Assembly (NCBI GenBank): GCA_020633895.1
Contig: JACKCT010000005.1
Location: 1 to 64,000 of the forward strand
Reading direction: 5' to 3'
Length of the DNA: 64,000 bases
From: Deltaproteobacteria bacterium
GTDB taxonomy: Bacteria > Lernaellota > Lernaellaia > JACKCT01
Each line of letters starts with the position of its first letter. Within the stretch, counting starts at the first letter, position 1. The position numbers and the translations under genes are program-made. Of the stretch, positions 54,099-62,076 are shown one piece after another. The notes beneath the pieces are model-generated. The model was not told the DNA's origin. It worked only from the letters and a program-made list of their open reading frames with translations, and did no database searches.

Positions 54099-54494
54099 CT
54101 ATCTCCTAGCCACCAGCGTGTCCAGCACGACGGACACGCCTTGGGACGACCACACCTGGATGCGGACGGTTTTGAGATTGTCGTCCGCGTTGGTGGTGAC
54201 GGTGGTGTTGCGAGCGTAGGTGGCGTAGTCGGGGATGCCGCCGTAGGGTTCGTTGGTTTCGATGACCTCGTCGTAGCCCCGGCTTTTGACGTCTTCCATC
54301 GCCGATTCGGCGAGCTGCGTCGCGACCATGACCGCCGCGGAGGACCGCTGACCGTTATAGATCGCCATCAGCGTCGACGCCGTCGCCAACAGGCCCACGG
54401 TCAGCAGGCCGATGGACACCACCACCTCGACCAGCGTGAAGCCGTCGCGGCTTGTCGGTCGGTGGCGCGGGCTATGGCGCATGGAGATCGTCAT
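54099..54494 (-). CDS. PilV-type minor pilin
   Basis: A 131-aa type IV pseudopilin. The prepilin signal is 'DGFTLVEVVVSIGLLTVGLL', preceded by a short basic leader, with the usual Glu5. The remainder is a small beta-rich domain with 'TTVTTNADDNLKTVRIQVWS', as in PilV-type proteins. Its ATG at 54494 overlaps the stop of the FimT-type gene (TAATG), and its stop is only 2 bp from the PilW-like start. A second ATG at 54482 would shorten the leader by four residues. Confidence 0.9.
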   Translation of the reverse strand: MTISMRHSPRHRPTSRDGFTLVEVVVSIGLLTVGLLATASTLMAIYNGQRSSAAVMVATQLAESAMEDVKSRGYDEVIETNEPYGGIPDYATYARNTTVTTNADDNLKTVRIQVWSSQGVSVVLDTLVARR

Positions 54495-55093
54495 TAGCGG
54501 AACTCCAGCCAGGGGCCGTCCAGGTTGCCGCCGTCGAAACGCAGCATCTTGACGTTGCCGGTGCCGTGGATGTTGACCGCCCGGTCCCGCTGCGTGGCCA
54601 TCGCGGACATATCCTGGGAGGTGGACAGATAGATGGTTCCGGCGTCCAGGGCGGCGCCGTTGGATTTGAAGGTGACGTGAATCGGGTCGGAGGTGCCGTT
54701 CATCTGCACCGGCAGACCCAGGGGATTGCCCAGCAGGTCGGTGTGGGAGGCGGAGCCGTACTGCAGCCCCGGACCGATGGCCGACAGTTCGACGGTTTTG
54801 TACAGATCGTAGAGGTCCGGGCCGTTGCGCTCGGCGTCCTTGTAGATCGAGTAGGTGTGCGTTTCCAGGTTGAAGGTGACGATCACGTCGTAGTTGCCGT
54901 CCACCGCCAGCGAACGGGCCAGACGCATGTCCATGGCCACGGTGCGAACGGCGTTGTTGACGGTAAGCTGCCGCTGCCACGCCGCCATCGAAGGAACCAC
55001 AAGGACGGTGGCCCCCATGATCGCCATCACGATGATCAGCTCCAGGAGCGTAAATCCTGCTCGGCGGCTGGTTTTTCGGCGCGACGTGCTCAA
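54494..55093 (-). CDS. FimT/GspH-type pseudopilin
   Basis: A 199-aa minor pilin or pseudopilin. The prepilin signal 'RRAGFTLLELIIVMAIMGAT' has Glu5 after the GF cleavage site, and a FimT/GspH domain follows ('NNAVRTVAMDMRLARSLAVD', 'GNYDVIVTFNLETHTYSIYK', 'TDLLGNPLGLPVQMN'). It is the first gene of the operon. The start codon is TTG, with GGAGGAAG 6-7 nt upstream. A sigma-54-type promoter is visible just before it. Confidence 0.9.
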   Translation of the reverse strand: MSTSRRKTSRRAGFTLLELIIVMAIMGATVLVVPSMAAWQRQLTVNNAVRTVAMDMRLARSLAVDGNYDVIVTFNLETHTYSIYKDAERNGPDLYDLYKTVELSAIGPGLQYGSASHTDLLGNPLGLPVQMNGTSDPIHVTFKSNGAALDAGTIYLSTSQDMSAMATQRDRAVNIHGTGNVKMLRFDGGNLDGPWLEFR

Positions 55094-55119
55094 GAGACTT
55101 CCTCCCGAATCCTCGAAGA

Positions 55120-55135
55120 AGCAAGTTCAGTGCCG
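55120..55135 (-). promoter_or_regulatory. Candidate sigma-54 promoter of the minor-pilin operon
   Basis: On the minus strand the 16-bp sequence CGGCACTGAACTTGCT fits the -24/-12 consensus TGGCACR-N4-TTGCW at 14 of 16 positions, with GG and GC at the correct spacing. Transcription would start near 55109, leaving a short leader with the ribosome site GGAGGAAG before the TTG start. Confidence 0.6.
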
Positions 55136-55347
55136 TTCGGAAATAGTTATTGATATCAGTTGGTTGGAAGTAATCGTCAGTCGTGTCCGAGATCAAAAAT
55201 AAGCGAAAGAGTAAAAAGAGATTACGAATTGTAAGATGGGATGAGTCGACCCACGGATGCCGCTAAGAGGCACCGCGCCGTGCCGGTTTCGCTTACTATT
55301 TCGGCATCCGGTATAGTCCAGGGTATTCTCTGACGTCGGAGTAGCGG

Positions 55348-56808
55348 GTGAAGCGGCTGCGGTTGCGATACGCATGGTTGGCGGTTGCCGCCGTCGTCGT
55401 TATCGCGGTGTGGGGACGTCATACGTCGGCCGACGCCGCGGACCTTTTGGACGTTTTGCTGTGCGTCGCGTTGGTGGCCGGTTGGTCGTGGTCGACTTTG
55501 AGGATTCTCGACGCGTCCATCGGCCCCGGCACGACGGAAAAGACGGACAACGGCCGACATCGTCGTCGGGTTCGGTTCGCCTCGCTGGGTCTGCCGGCGG
55601 CGTTTTTGCTCGGCGGCCTTTGGGAGGTGTCGGCATCGATGCCGTTGCCGCCGGGCCAATTCGTCGCGCTGGCAACGGCCGCGGGCGGAATTCCCGGATG
55701 GCTGTTGCTCTGGGCGTATCGGAAGAGGCTTCGATGGGATTGGATGTTGGCGGTGTGGCCCGTGTTGGCGTTGGCGGCTTCCGAGGTGTGTGCGTTGCCG
55801 GTGGCCGAAGCAACGCAAGACGGTATCGTCACCATCCATGAGGCGCCGGGTCCGGCGGCGCGCAGTCGTTGGAATATCGAACGGCACACCAATCTTTTCG
55901 GTCAATTCGATAGCGCGGATCACGTGGAGTCATCCCACGGTAAGCCTTTTCCGCTTCGTCGTCGGCCCGGTGAACGCGTCGTTGTCGCCTTGGGGTCGTC
56001 GTCCACCTACGGACAGGAACTTGCCGATCCCCGAACGCAATCCTGGCCCGCCGCCTTGCAACGGCGCTTCGGCCGCGCGGCGGCGGTGTTCAACGCCGGT
56101 GTCGGCGGGTACAACTCTTTTCAATTGACGGTCTATTATCGGGACGTGGTCAGCCGCCTGCGCCCGGACGTGCTGGTGTTTTACTACGGAGGCAACGAGT
56201 CGTTCGGTGACGTGGGCAAGCGGCTGCACCGCCGCTTTGAGCAATTGATCGACCGGTCCGGGTGTCGCGATATTTCCTGCCGTCGCATGGTGGTTCGATA
56301 CGGCACGACCGATCCGACAACGCTGGCGCTGGCGCGCGTGTTGTCGCGATCGATCCTCTATCGAAGTCTGGCGCGGGGATTCGTGGAAACCCGGTCGGGC
56401 TTGGAGAATTCGGAGAAGGATCGCCGGCCGAAGAGGGCCGATGATCCGCCGCTGATGACCACGGAACAATGCGTACGCGAGCTGGTGGGAATCACGCGAT
56501 CCTGGGGCGGGCGCATTTTGTTGGTCCCGGAGATCCGTTCCGGCGCGGGATATGCGATGCTCCCCTATCACAGGATCGAGCGTCCGGACCTGAGCGTCGC
56601 GGCGATCATGGCCCGGATTGGCCGGACGGAAGACGGAGCGGAGTTTCTGGATATTCGGCCGCGCTTCCCGCCGGAGCGTTCCGACGAGTGGTTCGCCGAC
56701 CGATCGACGCATTTCAACGCGGCCGGTTCCGCGCGCTTGGCGGACACGATCGGCGACGAGTTGGCGCGGCTGCGTTGGATGGATGCGAAGGACTCGGCGG
56801 CGCCGTGA
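55348..56808 (+). CDS. TM-SGNH protein, paralog 1 of a tandem pair
   Basis: A 486-aa membrane protein. The N-terminal 150 residues contain about four to five hydrophobic segments; the C-terminal part is an SGNH domain with 'VVVALGSSSTYGQELADPRT' (block I), 'NAGVGGYNSFQLTVYYRDVV' (glycine block), 'VLVFYYGGNESFGDVGKR' (block III) and 'ADRSTHFNAAGSARLADTIG' (block V, Asp-x-x-x-His). Such proteins are thought to act on extracytoplasmic glycans. The start is GTG 55348; a -10-like TATAGT lies at 55312. The next gene is a clear paralog. Confidence 0.83.
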   Translation: MKRLRLRYAWLAVAAVVVIAVWGRHTSADAADLLDVLLCVALVAGWSWSTLRILDASIGPGTTEKTDNGRHRRRVRFASLGLPAAFLLGGLWEVSASMPLPPGQFVALATAAGGIPGWLLLWAYRKRLRWDWMLAVWPVLALAASEVCALPVAEATQDGIVTIHEAPGPAARSRWNIERHTNLFGQFDSADHVESSHGKPFPLRRRPGERVVVALGSSSTYGQELADPRTQSWPAALQRRFGRAAAVFNAGVGGYNSFQLTVYYRDVVSRLRPDVLVFYYGGNESFGDVGKRLHRRFEQLIDRSGCRDISCRRMVVRYGTTDPTTLALARVLSRSILYRSLARGFVETRSGLENSEKDRRPKRADDPPLMTTEQCVRELVGITRSWGGRILLVPEIRSGAGYAMLPYHRIERPDLSVAAIMARIGRTEDGAEFLDIRPRFPPERSDEWFADRSTHFNAAGSARLADTIGDELARLRWMDAKDSAAP

Positions 56809-56833
56809 TCGGCCATGAAATCGGGAGACGTGG

Positions 56834-58291
56834 ATGCCCATGAAATCGGTCGTTCGACTCGGCGCGATCGTCATCGCGTTCGGCGCGTTCGCGGCGCTCT
56901 GGGTCGCGATGTATCGGGATCCGCCGCCGATCTCCAGCTATCCGCCGATCGCCTGGCCTTATCGATACAGTTTCGTGGCGTTGGTCGGCGCCGTTGCGCT
57001 GATGCGCTGGCTGGTCGGCGGTCTGGTCGTCGGCGAAGTCTCCGAATCGCGCCTGCCGGTCGCGGCCGTTCTTTTGGGCCCCCTCGTCGGAACCCTGATC
57101 GGCGTCGTCGTTCGCTGGCGGGGGTGGGGCGATCCTTATTCCCCGGCGCTGATCGTCGCGTTGTCGGCAACCGCGTCCGGACTGACTTTCTGGGCCTTCT
57201 TGATCCGGCGACGCAAGTCCTTGCGCTTCGACGCCGCGCTCCTGCTTTGGCCCATCCTCGTTTTTGTCCTGGCGGAAATGTGCGCCGTTACCTTTCGGAT
57301 CGAAGTGGCGCCCGAGCCGCCGGAGATGCGGGAAGTCCGTGGCGGCAAGTTGCGTTGGCGGATTGCCAAGGACACGAACCTGAGCGGGCGCTACGACGAC
57401 GCCCATTTGATTCCGGATGCGTTCGATGAACTCGTGCCCGTCAATCTTCCGAAGAAGACGCGCATTGTCGCGTTGGGCACGTCGTCCACTTATGGACAGG
57501 GGCTGGCGGATCCGGCCCACGAAGCCTGGCCCGCGGCGCTGGAACGGGATCTGCCGGAACGGTACACGGTCTTTAACGCCGGGTGCGGCGGGTATAATTC
57601 TTTTCAACTCCTGCTGTACTACCAGCAGGTGCTCGTGCGTCTGAGCCCAAGCGTCGTTGTTTTTTACTACGGCGGCAACGAGGCTTTCGGCGATGAGGGC
57701 AAGCCGGTTTACGCTCGCCTGCAAAAGCTGCTCGACGAGTCCAAGTGTGAAAGCGTCGAGTGCCGACTGGATGTCATCCGTTACGGCTCGCCGAGCCGGT
57801 TGGGTCGGCTGCTCTCCAAGGGAATCGAACGGTCCATCCTGCTCGATGCCTATCGCCAGTCGCTTCTGAATTTCATCGACCAGATTCGGTACGCCGAGCG
57901 GCGTCGCACCGGCAAATTAAGTCCCGTCCGCTTGCCTCCGCTGCCTTTGGAGATTCTTGGATCGTTGGCCGAGGCGACCGAGGCCGGGGGAACGCGCCTG
58001 CTGCTTGTTCCGGAGGTCGGTCGTCCCAATATATTCGCCGGCACCGGGAAAAAAGACGGTGAGCAGGCTGCGGCCCGAGAACCGGACTTCATGGCCCAAG
58101 TCGCCGCCGAGCATCCCCACGTGGAATATTTCGACGTCCGCTCGATCTTTTCGCCGGAAGCGGCAAACCGCCTCTTTATCGACACGACGCACCTGACCGC
58201 CGAAGGTTCGACGCGTCTGGCACGGGCAATCGGCGAGAAACTGCGTTCGCTGGGTTGGATTGAGGATGAAAAAACGCCGCCGGGCTCGTGA
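56834..58291 (+). CDS. TM-SGNH protein, paralog 2 of a tandem pair
   Basis: A 485-aa protein with the same layout as the preceding gene: four to five hydrophobic segments up to about residue 150, then an SGNH domain with 'IVALGTSSTYGQGLADPAHE', 'NAGCGGYNSFQLLLYYQQVL', 'SVVVFYYGGNEAFGDEGKP' and 'FIDTTHLTAEGSTRLARAIG'. Similarity to paralog 1 is extensive through the SGNH half and weaker in the membrane part, consistent with an old tandem duplication. It starts 25 bp after paralog 1, so both are likely one transcript. Two close ATGs (56834, 56840) are possible starts. Its 3' end overlaps the terminator of the convergent VWA/FHA gene. Confidence 0.83.
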   Translation: MPMKSVVRLGAIVIAFGAFAALWVAMYRDPPPISSYPPIAWPYRYSFVALVGAVALMRWLVGGLVVGEVSESRLPVAAVLLGPLVGTLIGVVVRWRGWGDPYSPALIVALSATASGLTFWAFLIRRRKSLRFDAALLLWPILVFVLAEMCAVTFRIEVAPEPPEMREVRGGKLRWRIAKDTNLSGRYDDAHLIPDAFDELVPVNLPKKTRIVALGTSSTYGQGLADPAHEAWPAALERDLPERYTVFNAGCGGYNSFQLLLYYQQVLVRLSPSVVVFYYGGNEAFGDEGKPVYARLQKLLDESKCESVECRLDVIRYGSPSRLGRLLSKGIERSILLDAYRQSLLNFIDQIRYAERRRTGKLSPVRLPPLPLEILGSLAEATEAGGTRLLLVPEVGRPNIFAGTGKKDGEQAAAREPDFMAQVAAEHPHVEYFDVRSIFSPEAANRLFIDTTHLTAEGSTRLARAIGEKLRSLGWIEDEKTPPGS

Positions 58292-58301
58292 CCCGACGGC
58301 G
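58269..58301 (-). terminator. Intrinsic terminator of the VWA/FHA gene
   Basis: CGCCGTCGGG and CCCGGCGGCG pair (58275-58301), followed on the minus strand by six T residues. The terminator lies inside the last codons of the convergent TM-SGNH gene. Confidence 0.85.
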
Positions 58302-58319
58302 CCTGATGCCGGTCGCTAC

Positions 58320-60419
58320 TTAGCGCTTGTAGGTGAAGGTGTAGCCGCCGACTTCCATGGTGTCGCCTTCCTTGACGAAGGTTTCGGCCATCTCGACCCC
58401 GTTGAGCTTGACGTTCTCCACCTCCACGTCCGGTTTGCGGACCCGCAGGCGGCCTTCACCGCGCAGCAGCACCAGTTCGAAGGCGATCACCGGAATGCCG
58501 GTGCCCCGAATCTGCCAGTCGCAGGCCGGGCCGCTGCCGACGCGGAAGACGTCCGTGACGATTTCCTTGAGGTCGAGTGTCTTTCCGTCGTTCTCGCCGG
58601 TCGGGCTGGAGAGCTGCGTCAGCTTGCCGCCGACTTCGCCGATTTGAGGCGGCTTATAAAGCACCTTGACGGCCACGAGCACGACGATCAGCAGAAAGAC
58701 CAGGAATCCGCCGGCGATGCCCAGATAAAGGGGCGTGTCGCTCTTGGCCTGGTAGGCGAAACTGGCGCGATACATGCGCTCGCTGCCGTCGCCGAAGACC
58801 ACGTTGTCCTTTTTCGAACTCAAGGTGAGGTTGGCGGTGTAGGTGCCCGGACTCCGGGGATGGCGAACCTGGACCCGATAGCTGCCCGGTTCGATCTTGG
58901 CCCCGTCGCTCAAGGGTTCTCCCCGGGGATTGACCACCCGCACCAGATTCGGATCGAAGCGCACCTGCACGTCCATTTCCGAGGCGGCGAAATCCTCGGC
59001 CTTGAAGGTCAGGGTCCCGTCGGAGATGGCCCCGGCCTTGATCTTACGCATGGCGAAGGGGCCCAGATCCCAGGCATTGGGCCCGACGTTCTTGGTATAG
59101 TCCCCGCCCGGCGGCGACATGGTCACGACCACGCGACTTTTGGGCGGCCGGATGGTGAGGTTGAGGTAGCTGAGCATCTCCGGCGAACCGGAGAGGAAGA
59201 ACATGGGATTGGCGCCCTTGGCGGTGAACACCAGTTTGACCGTCACCGAGGTCGTTTCGTTGTCGATGAGCGCCTGCACGCCCTTCAGGCGCGTGTTGAG
59301 TTGTTGGTCGATATGATCGAAGGGCGGGTAGAGCATGGAGTTGACCTCGATGCTCGCGCCCTTGGGGAGGCGGCCCAGCGGTGTGTCCAGTACCTGCACT
59401 TCCACCGATTCGGCTTCGCCCCCGATCGCCACGTCCCCGATCGCCAGGGGCAGCGCGCCTTCGATCAATTGGGATTTGTCCTCCAGGCTCTCGGAGATGG
59501 AGAACGAGGTGCGCGACAGGCGCAGCATCTTGTCCACGGCCATCAGGTCGGCGAACTTGCTGATCGCCACTCCCGGACTCGTGCCGGCGACGCGTTTTTC
59601 GTCGCGCATTTCCTGGTTCATTTTGTTGTCGGGCACCGGGCCCTCGACATAGACCTTGTTGAACCAGAACCGGTCGTCCATCTCCCCCCGATGCAGCGCC
59701 ACGCCCTGGATGATGTGGGCGAAGGTGGTCGAGCGCATGCCGTTGGGCGAGTCGGTGTAGACATTCAGCCGATGCAGGTGCTTGCGGACGTAGTCCAGGC
59801 GCTCGTTGCGTTCGTCGGGCACCAAATGGCGCAGGAAGTCCAACCCGGCGATGCCCGCGTCATAGACGCCGGAGGTAATCAGATCGCGCTTGAGCGACGC
59901 CCGGAAGAAGCCGGGCCAGGGTTCGGACTTGCCGATCTCGGGGGTGTATTGGGGCAGCAGCGTCGACTGTGCCGGCGGCACGGCCACCTCTTCCGGACTG
60001 CGGGGCGCGGGTTTGCCGTCGGGCGAACCGTAGCGGAAGGGGTCCAGGTAGACCGCCAGGTTTTTCGCGTCCTCGTCACTGTTGATCACGAACGCTCGCC
60101 AGGGGTCGAACGGGCCCTCGTCGCCGTCGAAGTCCAGCACCGCGCGGGCGAAGGGCACGACGTACACGGTCGACGGGCGGGGCGCCGCGTTGACCTCGTT
60201 GACGATGCGCTCGATCACCGAGTCCAGCACGTCGTCGGTGCGACGGCCGCCGATGCAGTGGGGACAGCCGACCATGGAGTTGGTCACGTCCACCATGTAC
60301 ATGAGCACCGGGCCCTCGGTGGGCGCGGCCGCGTCGGCCGCCGACGCCGGCGTCGACATCCCCCAGCAGCCCCAGATCACGACCAGCGCGGCGACAAAGA
60401 TAATCAGTCTGGCTTTCAT
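58320..60419 (-). CDS. Membrane-spanning protein with outer VWA-like and inner FHA-like domains
   Basis: A 699-aa protein. A signal peptide ends near 'TPASAADAAAP'. A VWA-like domain follows with a MIDAS-type motif 'YMVDVTNSMVGC' (Asp-x-Thr-x-Ser). The middle part includes beta-rich segments ('LNLTIRPPKSRVVVTMSPPG', 'GSYRVQVRHPRSPGTYTANL'). A membrane helix ('LYLGIAGGFLVFLLIVVLVA') is at about residues 597-620. The C-terminal 75 residues are FHA-like ('VFRVGSGPACDWQIRGTG', 'LNGVEMAETFVKEGDTMEVG'), but the Ser-Arg-x-His part of the phosphothreonine pocket is missing. It could sense an outer ligand and signal inward. ATG 60419 is preferred over 60449. Confidence 0.78.
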   Translation of the reverse strand: MKARLIIFVAALVVIWGCWGMSTPASAADAAAPTEGPVLMYMVDVTNSMVGCPHCIGGRRTDDVLDSVIERIVNEVNAAPRPSTVYVVPFARAVLDFDGDEGPFDPWRAFVINSDEDAKNLAVYLDPFRYGSPDGKPAPRSPEEVAVPPAQSTLLPQYTPEIGKSEPWPGFFRASLKRDLITSGVYDAGIAGLDFLRHLVPDERNERLDYVRKHLHRLNVYTDSPNGMRSTTFAHIIQGVALHRGEMDDRFWFNKVYVEGPVPDNKMNQEMRDEKRVAGTSPGVAISKFADLMAVDKMLRLSRTSFSISESLEDKSQLIEGALPLAIGDVAIGGEAESVEVQVLDTPLGRLPKGASIEVNSMLYPPFDHIDQQLNTRLKGVQALIDNETTSVTVKLVFTAKGANPMFFLSGSPEMLSYLNLTIRPPKSRVVVTMSPPGGDYTKNVGPNAWDLGPFAMRKIKAGAISDGTLTFKAEDFAASEMDVQVRFDPNLVRVVNPRGEPLSDGAKIEPGSYRVQVRHPRSPGTYTANLTLSSKKDNVVFGDGSERMYRASFAYQAKSDTPLYLGIAGGFLVFLLIVVLVAVKVLYKPPQIGEVGGKLTQLSSPTGENDGKTLDLKEIVTDVFRVGSGPACDWQIRGTGIPVIAFELVLLRGEGRLRVRKPDVEVENVKLNGVEMAETFVKEGDTMEVGGYTFTYKR

Positions 60420-60616
60420 CCGAGTTATCCCATGCAGATTTTGGATCAAACGACACTTTAACGACAGGTCGACCGCCGATCAACAAAGCCTCTTCGGCCG
60501 CCCCGAGGATTCTTGACGAGGCCCCCCGACCCTCCGTAGCCTGCGAGCGACGCAACATCCCCGGCAAATTCCCGCTTGCGTCCCGAGGGCGAATCGGATA
60601 GAAACGCTTTCGGGAT

Positions 60617-60645
60617 TTGAACGAGCGTTCAAAATCGGGTAGAAT
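60617..60645 (+). promoter_or_regulatory. Promoter with palindromic operator for the DegT-type gene
   Basis: TTGAAC (60617-60622) and TAGAAT (60640-60645) are separated by 17 bp, a good sigma-70 promoter. The inverted repeat TTGAACG-AG-CGTTCAA (60617-60632) spans the -35 element, so a repressor binding it would block RNA polymerase. TetR-family operators often look like this; no such regulator gene is adjacent. Confidence 0.6.
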
Positions 60646-60696
60646 TGCAGGCGAGCGACGACATCGCGCGCAACCGGAATATCGAAGGAGGGCGAG

Positions 60697-61941
60697 ATGG
60701 GCAATCTGGCGATCAACGGCGGAACGGCGCTTCGGCAGGAACCTTGGCCGGCGTGGCCGCCTTATACCGAGCGGGAAAGAGAGCTGCTGCTCACGGTGCT
60801 TGAGTCCCACAACTGGGGCGGGTATCCGTCGCCGAATTTCCAGGCCCGGCGATTCGCCGAGGAATTCGCGAAATACCACGGCGCCAAGTACGGCATCTGC
60901 GCGGCCAACGGCACGGTGACGCTGGAAATGGCCCTGCGGGCGCTCGGCGTGGAGGCGGGCGACGAGGTGATCGTGCCGTCCAACTCGTGGGTGGCCACGG
61001 CGGCGTGCGCGGTGTATCTCAACGCGGTGCCGGTGTTCGTGGACCTGCGGCCGGATAATTTCACCATCGACCACACCAAGATCGAAGCGGCCATCACCGA
61101 CAAGACCAAGGCGATTATCCCGGTGCACCTGGGCTCGTCCATCGCCGACATGGACGCGATCATGGCCCTGGCCGAAAAGCACAACGTCTTCGTCATTGAG
61201 GACTGCGCCCACATGCACGGCGGCAAATGGCGCGATCGGGGCGTGGGCTCCATCGGCCATATCGGCTCGTTCTCGTTCCAGTCCTCCAAGCTGATGACTT
61301 CCGGCGAAGGCGGCATCTGCCTGACTTCCGACAAAACCCTGGAAGAGCGCCTTCAGAGCCTGGTCAACTGCGGACGCAAGGAGCCGGGTTACGACGAATT
61401 CCCCGGGCGGGTTTTCGGCTGGAACTACCGCATCAGCGAGTTTCAGGCGGCGGTGCTGCGCGCCCAACTTGAAAAGCTCGACGAGCGCACCAAGCTTCGG
61501 GCCGAGAACGCGGCGTATCTGACGGACGAGTTGGCGAAGATCGACGGCATCGGCGTGGTGCGTCCCGACGAGCGGGTCACGCAGCCGGCCCACTATCAGT
61601 ACATCTTCACCTACGACAAATCGAAGTTCGGCGGGGTGCATCGGGATAAGTTCCTTGAAGCGGCGATGCACGAAGGGCTGAACCTGGACGGCGATTTTTA
61701 CGTGCCGATGTACGCCAACGAGTTGTTCGCGGCCAAGTCCAGCGAGTGGCCCGCGCTGCGCGACCGTTACGGCGAAGGCATCACCAAGGACTCGGCCGAG
61801 TCGCCGGTGGGTTGGGAATTCGCCCTGGAGACGGGCGTGTGGATGCATTACCCCATGCTCATGGGCACGAAGAAAGACGTGGACGACATCGTCGCGATCA
61901 TCAAGAAGATCCAGGACAATATCGGCGAGCTGGCGGGGTAG
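60697..61941 (+). CDS. DegT/DnrJ/EryC1/StrS-family PLP aminotransferase
   Basis: A 414-aa cytoplasmic sugar aminotransferase. The PLP lysine is in 'SFSFQSSKLMTSGEGG'. Other family features are 'GAKYGICAANGTVTLEMALR', 'GDEVIVPSNSWVATAACAVY', 'VFVIEDCAHMHGGKWRDRGV' and 'GWNYRISEFQAAVLRAQLEK'. Such enzymes make aminosugars for lipopolysaccharide or exopolysaccharide, or act in antibiotic biosynthesis. AAGGAGG lies about 7 nt before the ATG. The upstream promoter overlaps a palindromic operator, so expression is probably regulated. The membrane-protein gene follows after 135 bp. Confidence 0.92.
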   Translation: MGNLAINGGTALRQEPWPAWPPYTERERELLLTVLESHNWGGYPSPNFQARRFAEEFAKYHGAKYGICAANGTVTLEMALRALGVEAGDEVIVPSNSWVATAACAVYLNAVPVFVDLRPDNFTIDHTKIEAAITDKTKAIIPVHLGSSIADMDAIMALAEKHNVFVIEDCAHMHGGKWRDRGVGSIGHIGSFSFQSSKLMTSGEGGICLTSDKTLEERLQSLVNCGRKEPGYDEFPGRVFGWNYRISEFQAAVLRAQLEKLDERTKLRAENAAYLTDELAKIDGIGVVRPDERVTQPAHYQYIFTYDKSKFGGVHRDKFLEAAMHEGLNLDGDFYVPMYANELFAAKSSEWPALRDRYGEGITKDSAESPVGWEFALETGVWMHYPMLMGTKKDVDDIVAIIKKIQDNIGELAG

Positions 61942-62076
61942 CCGCCGGGACCGCGTAACACACGGATGACGGCGAGACAAGCGGCTCGCGGCTCGGACGG
62001 GATGTGGTCGGCCTCCCTCTACGACCGCTCGGCCGCCCGCTTGCCCCCCACGCGCGCCGCTTCTAAGATCGCCGAC

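Noticed and set aside
50443-54219. A 1258-codon open frame on the plus strand, antisense to the giant pilin gene
   Set aside because: It is rich in Val/Gly/Arg/His and has no recognisable motif, while the minus strand encodes a protein with clear pilin and FN3 features. It is a GC-rich antisense shadow.
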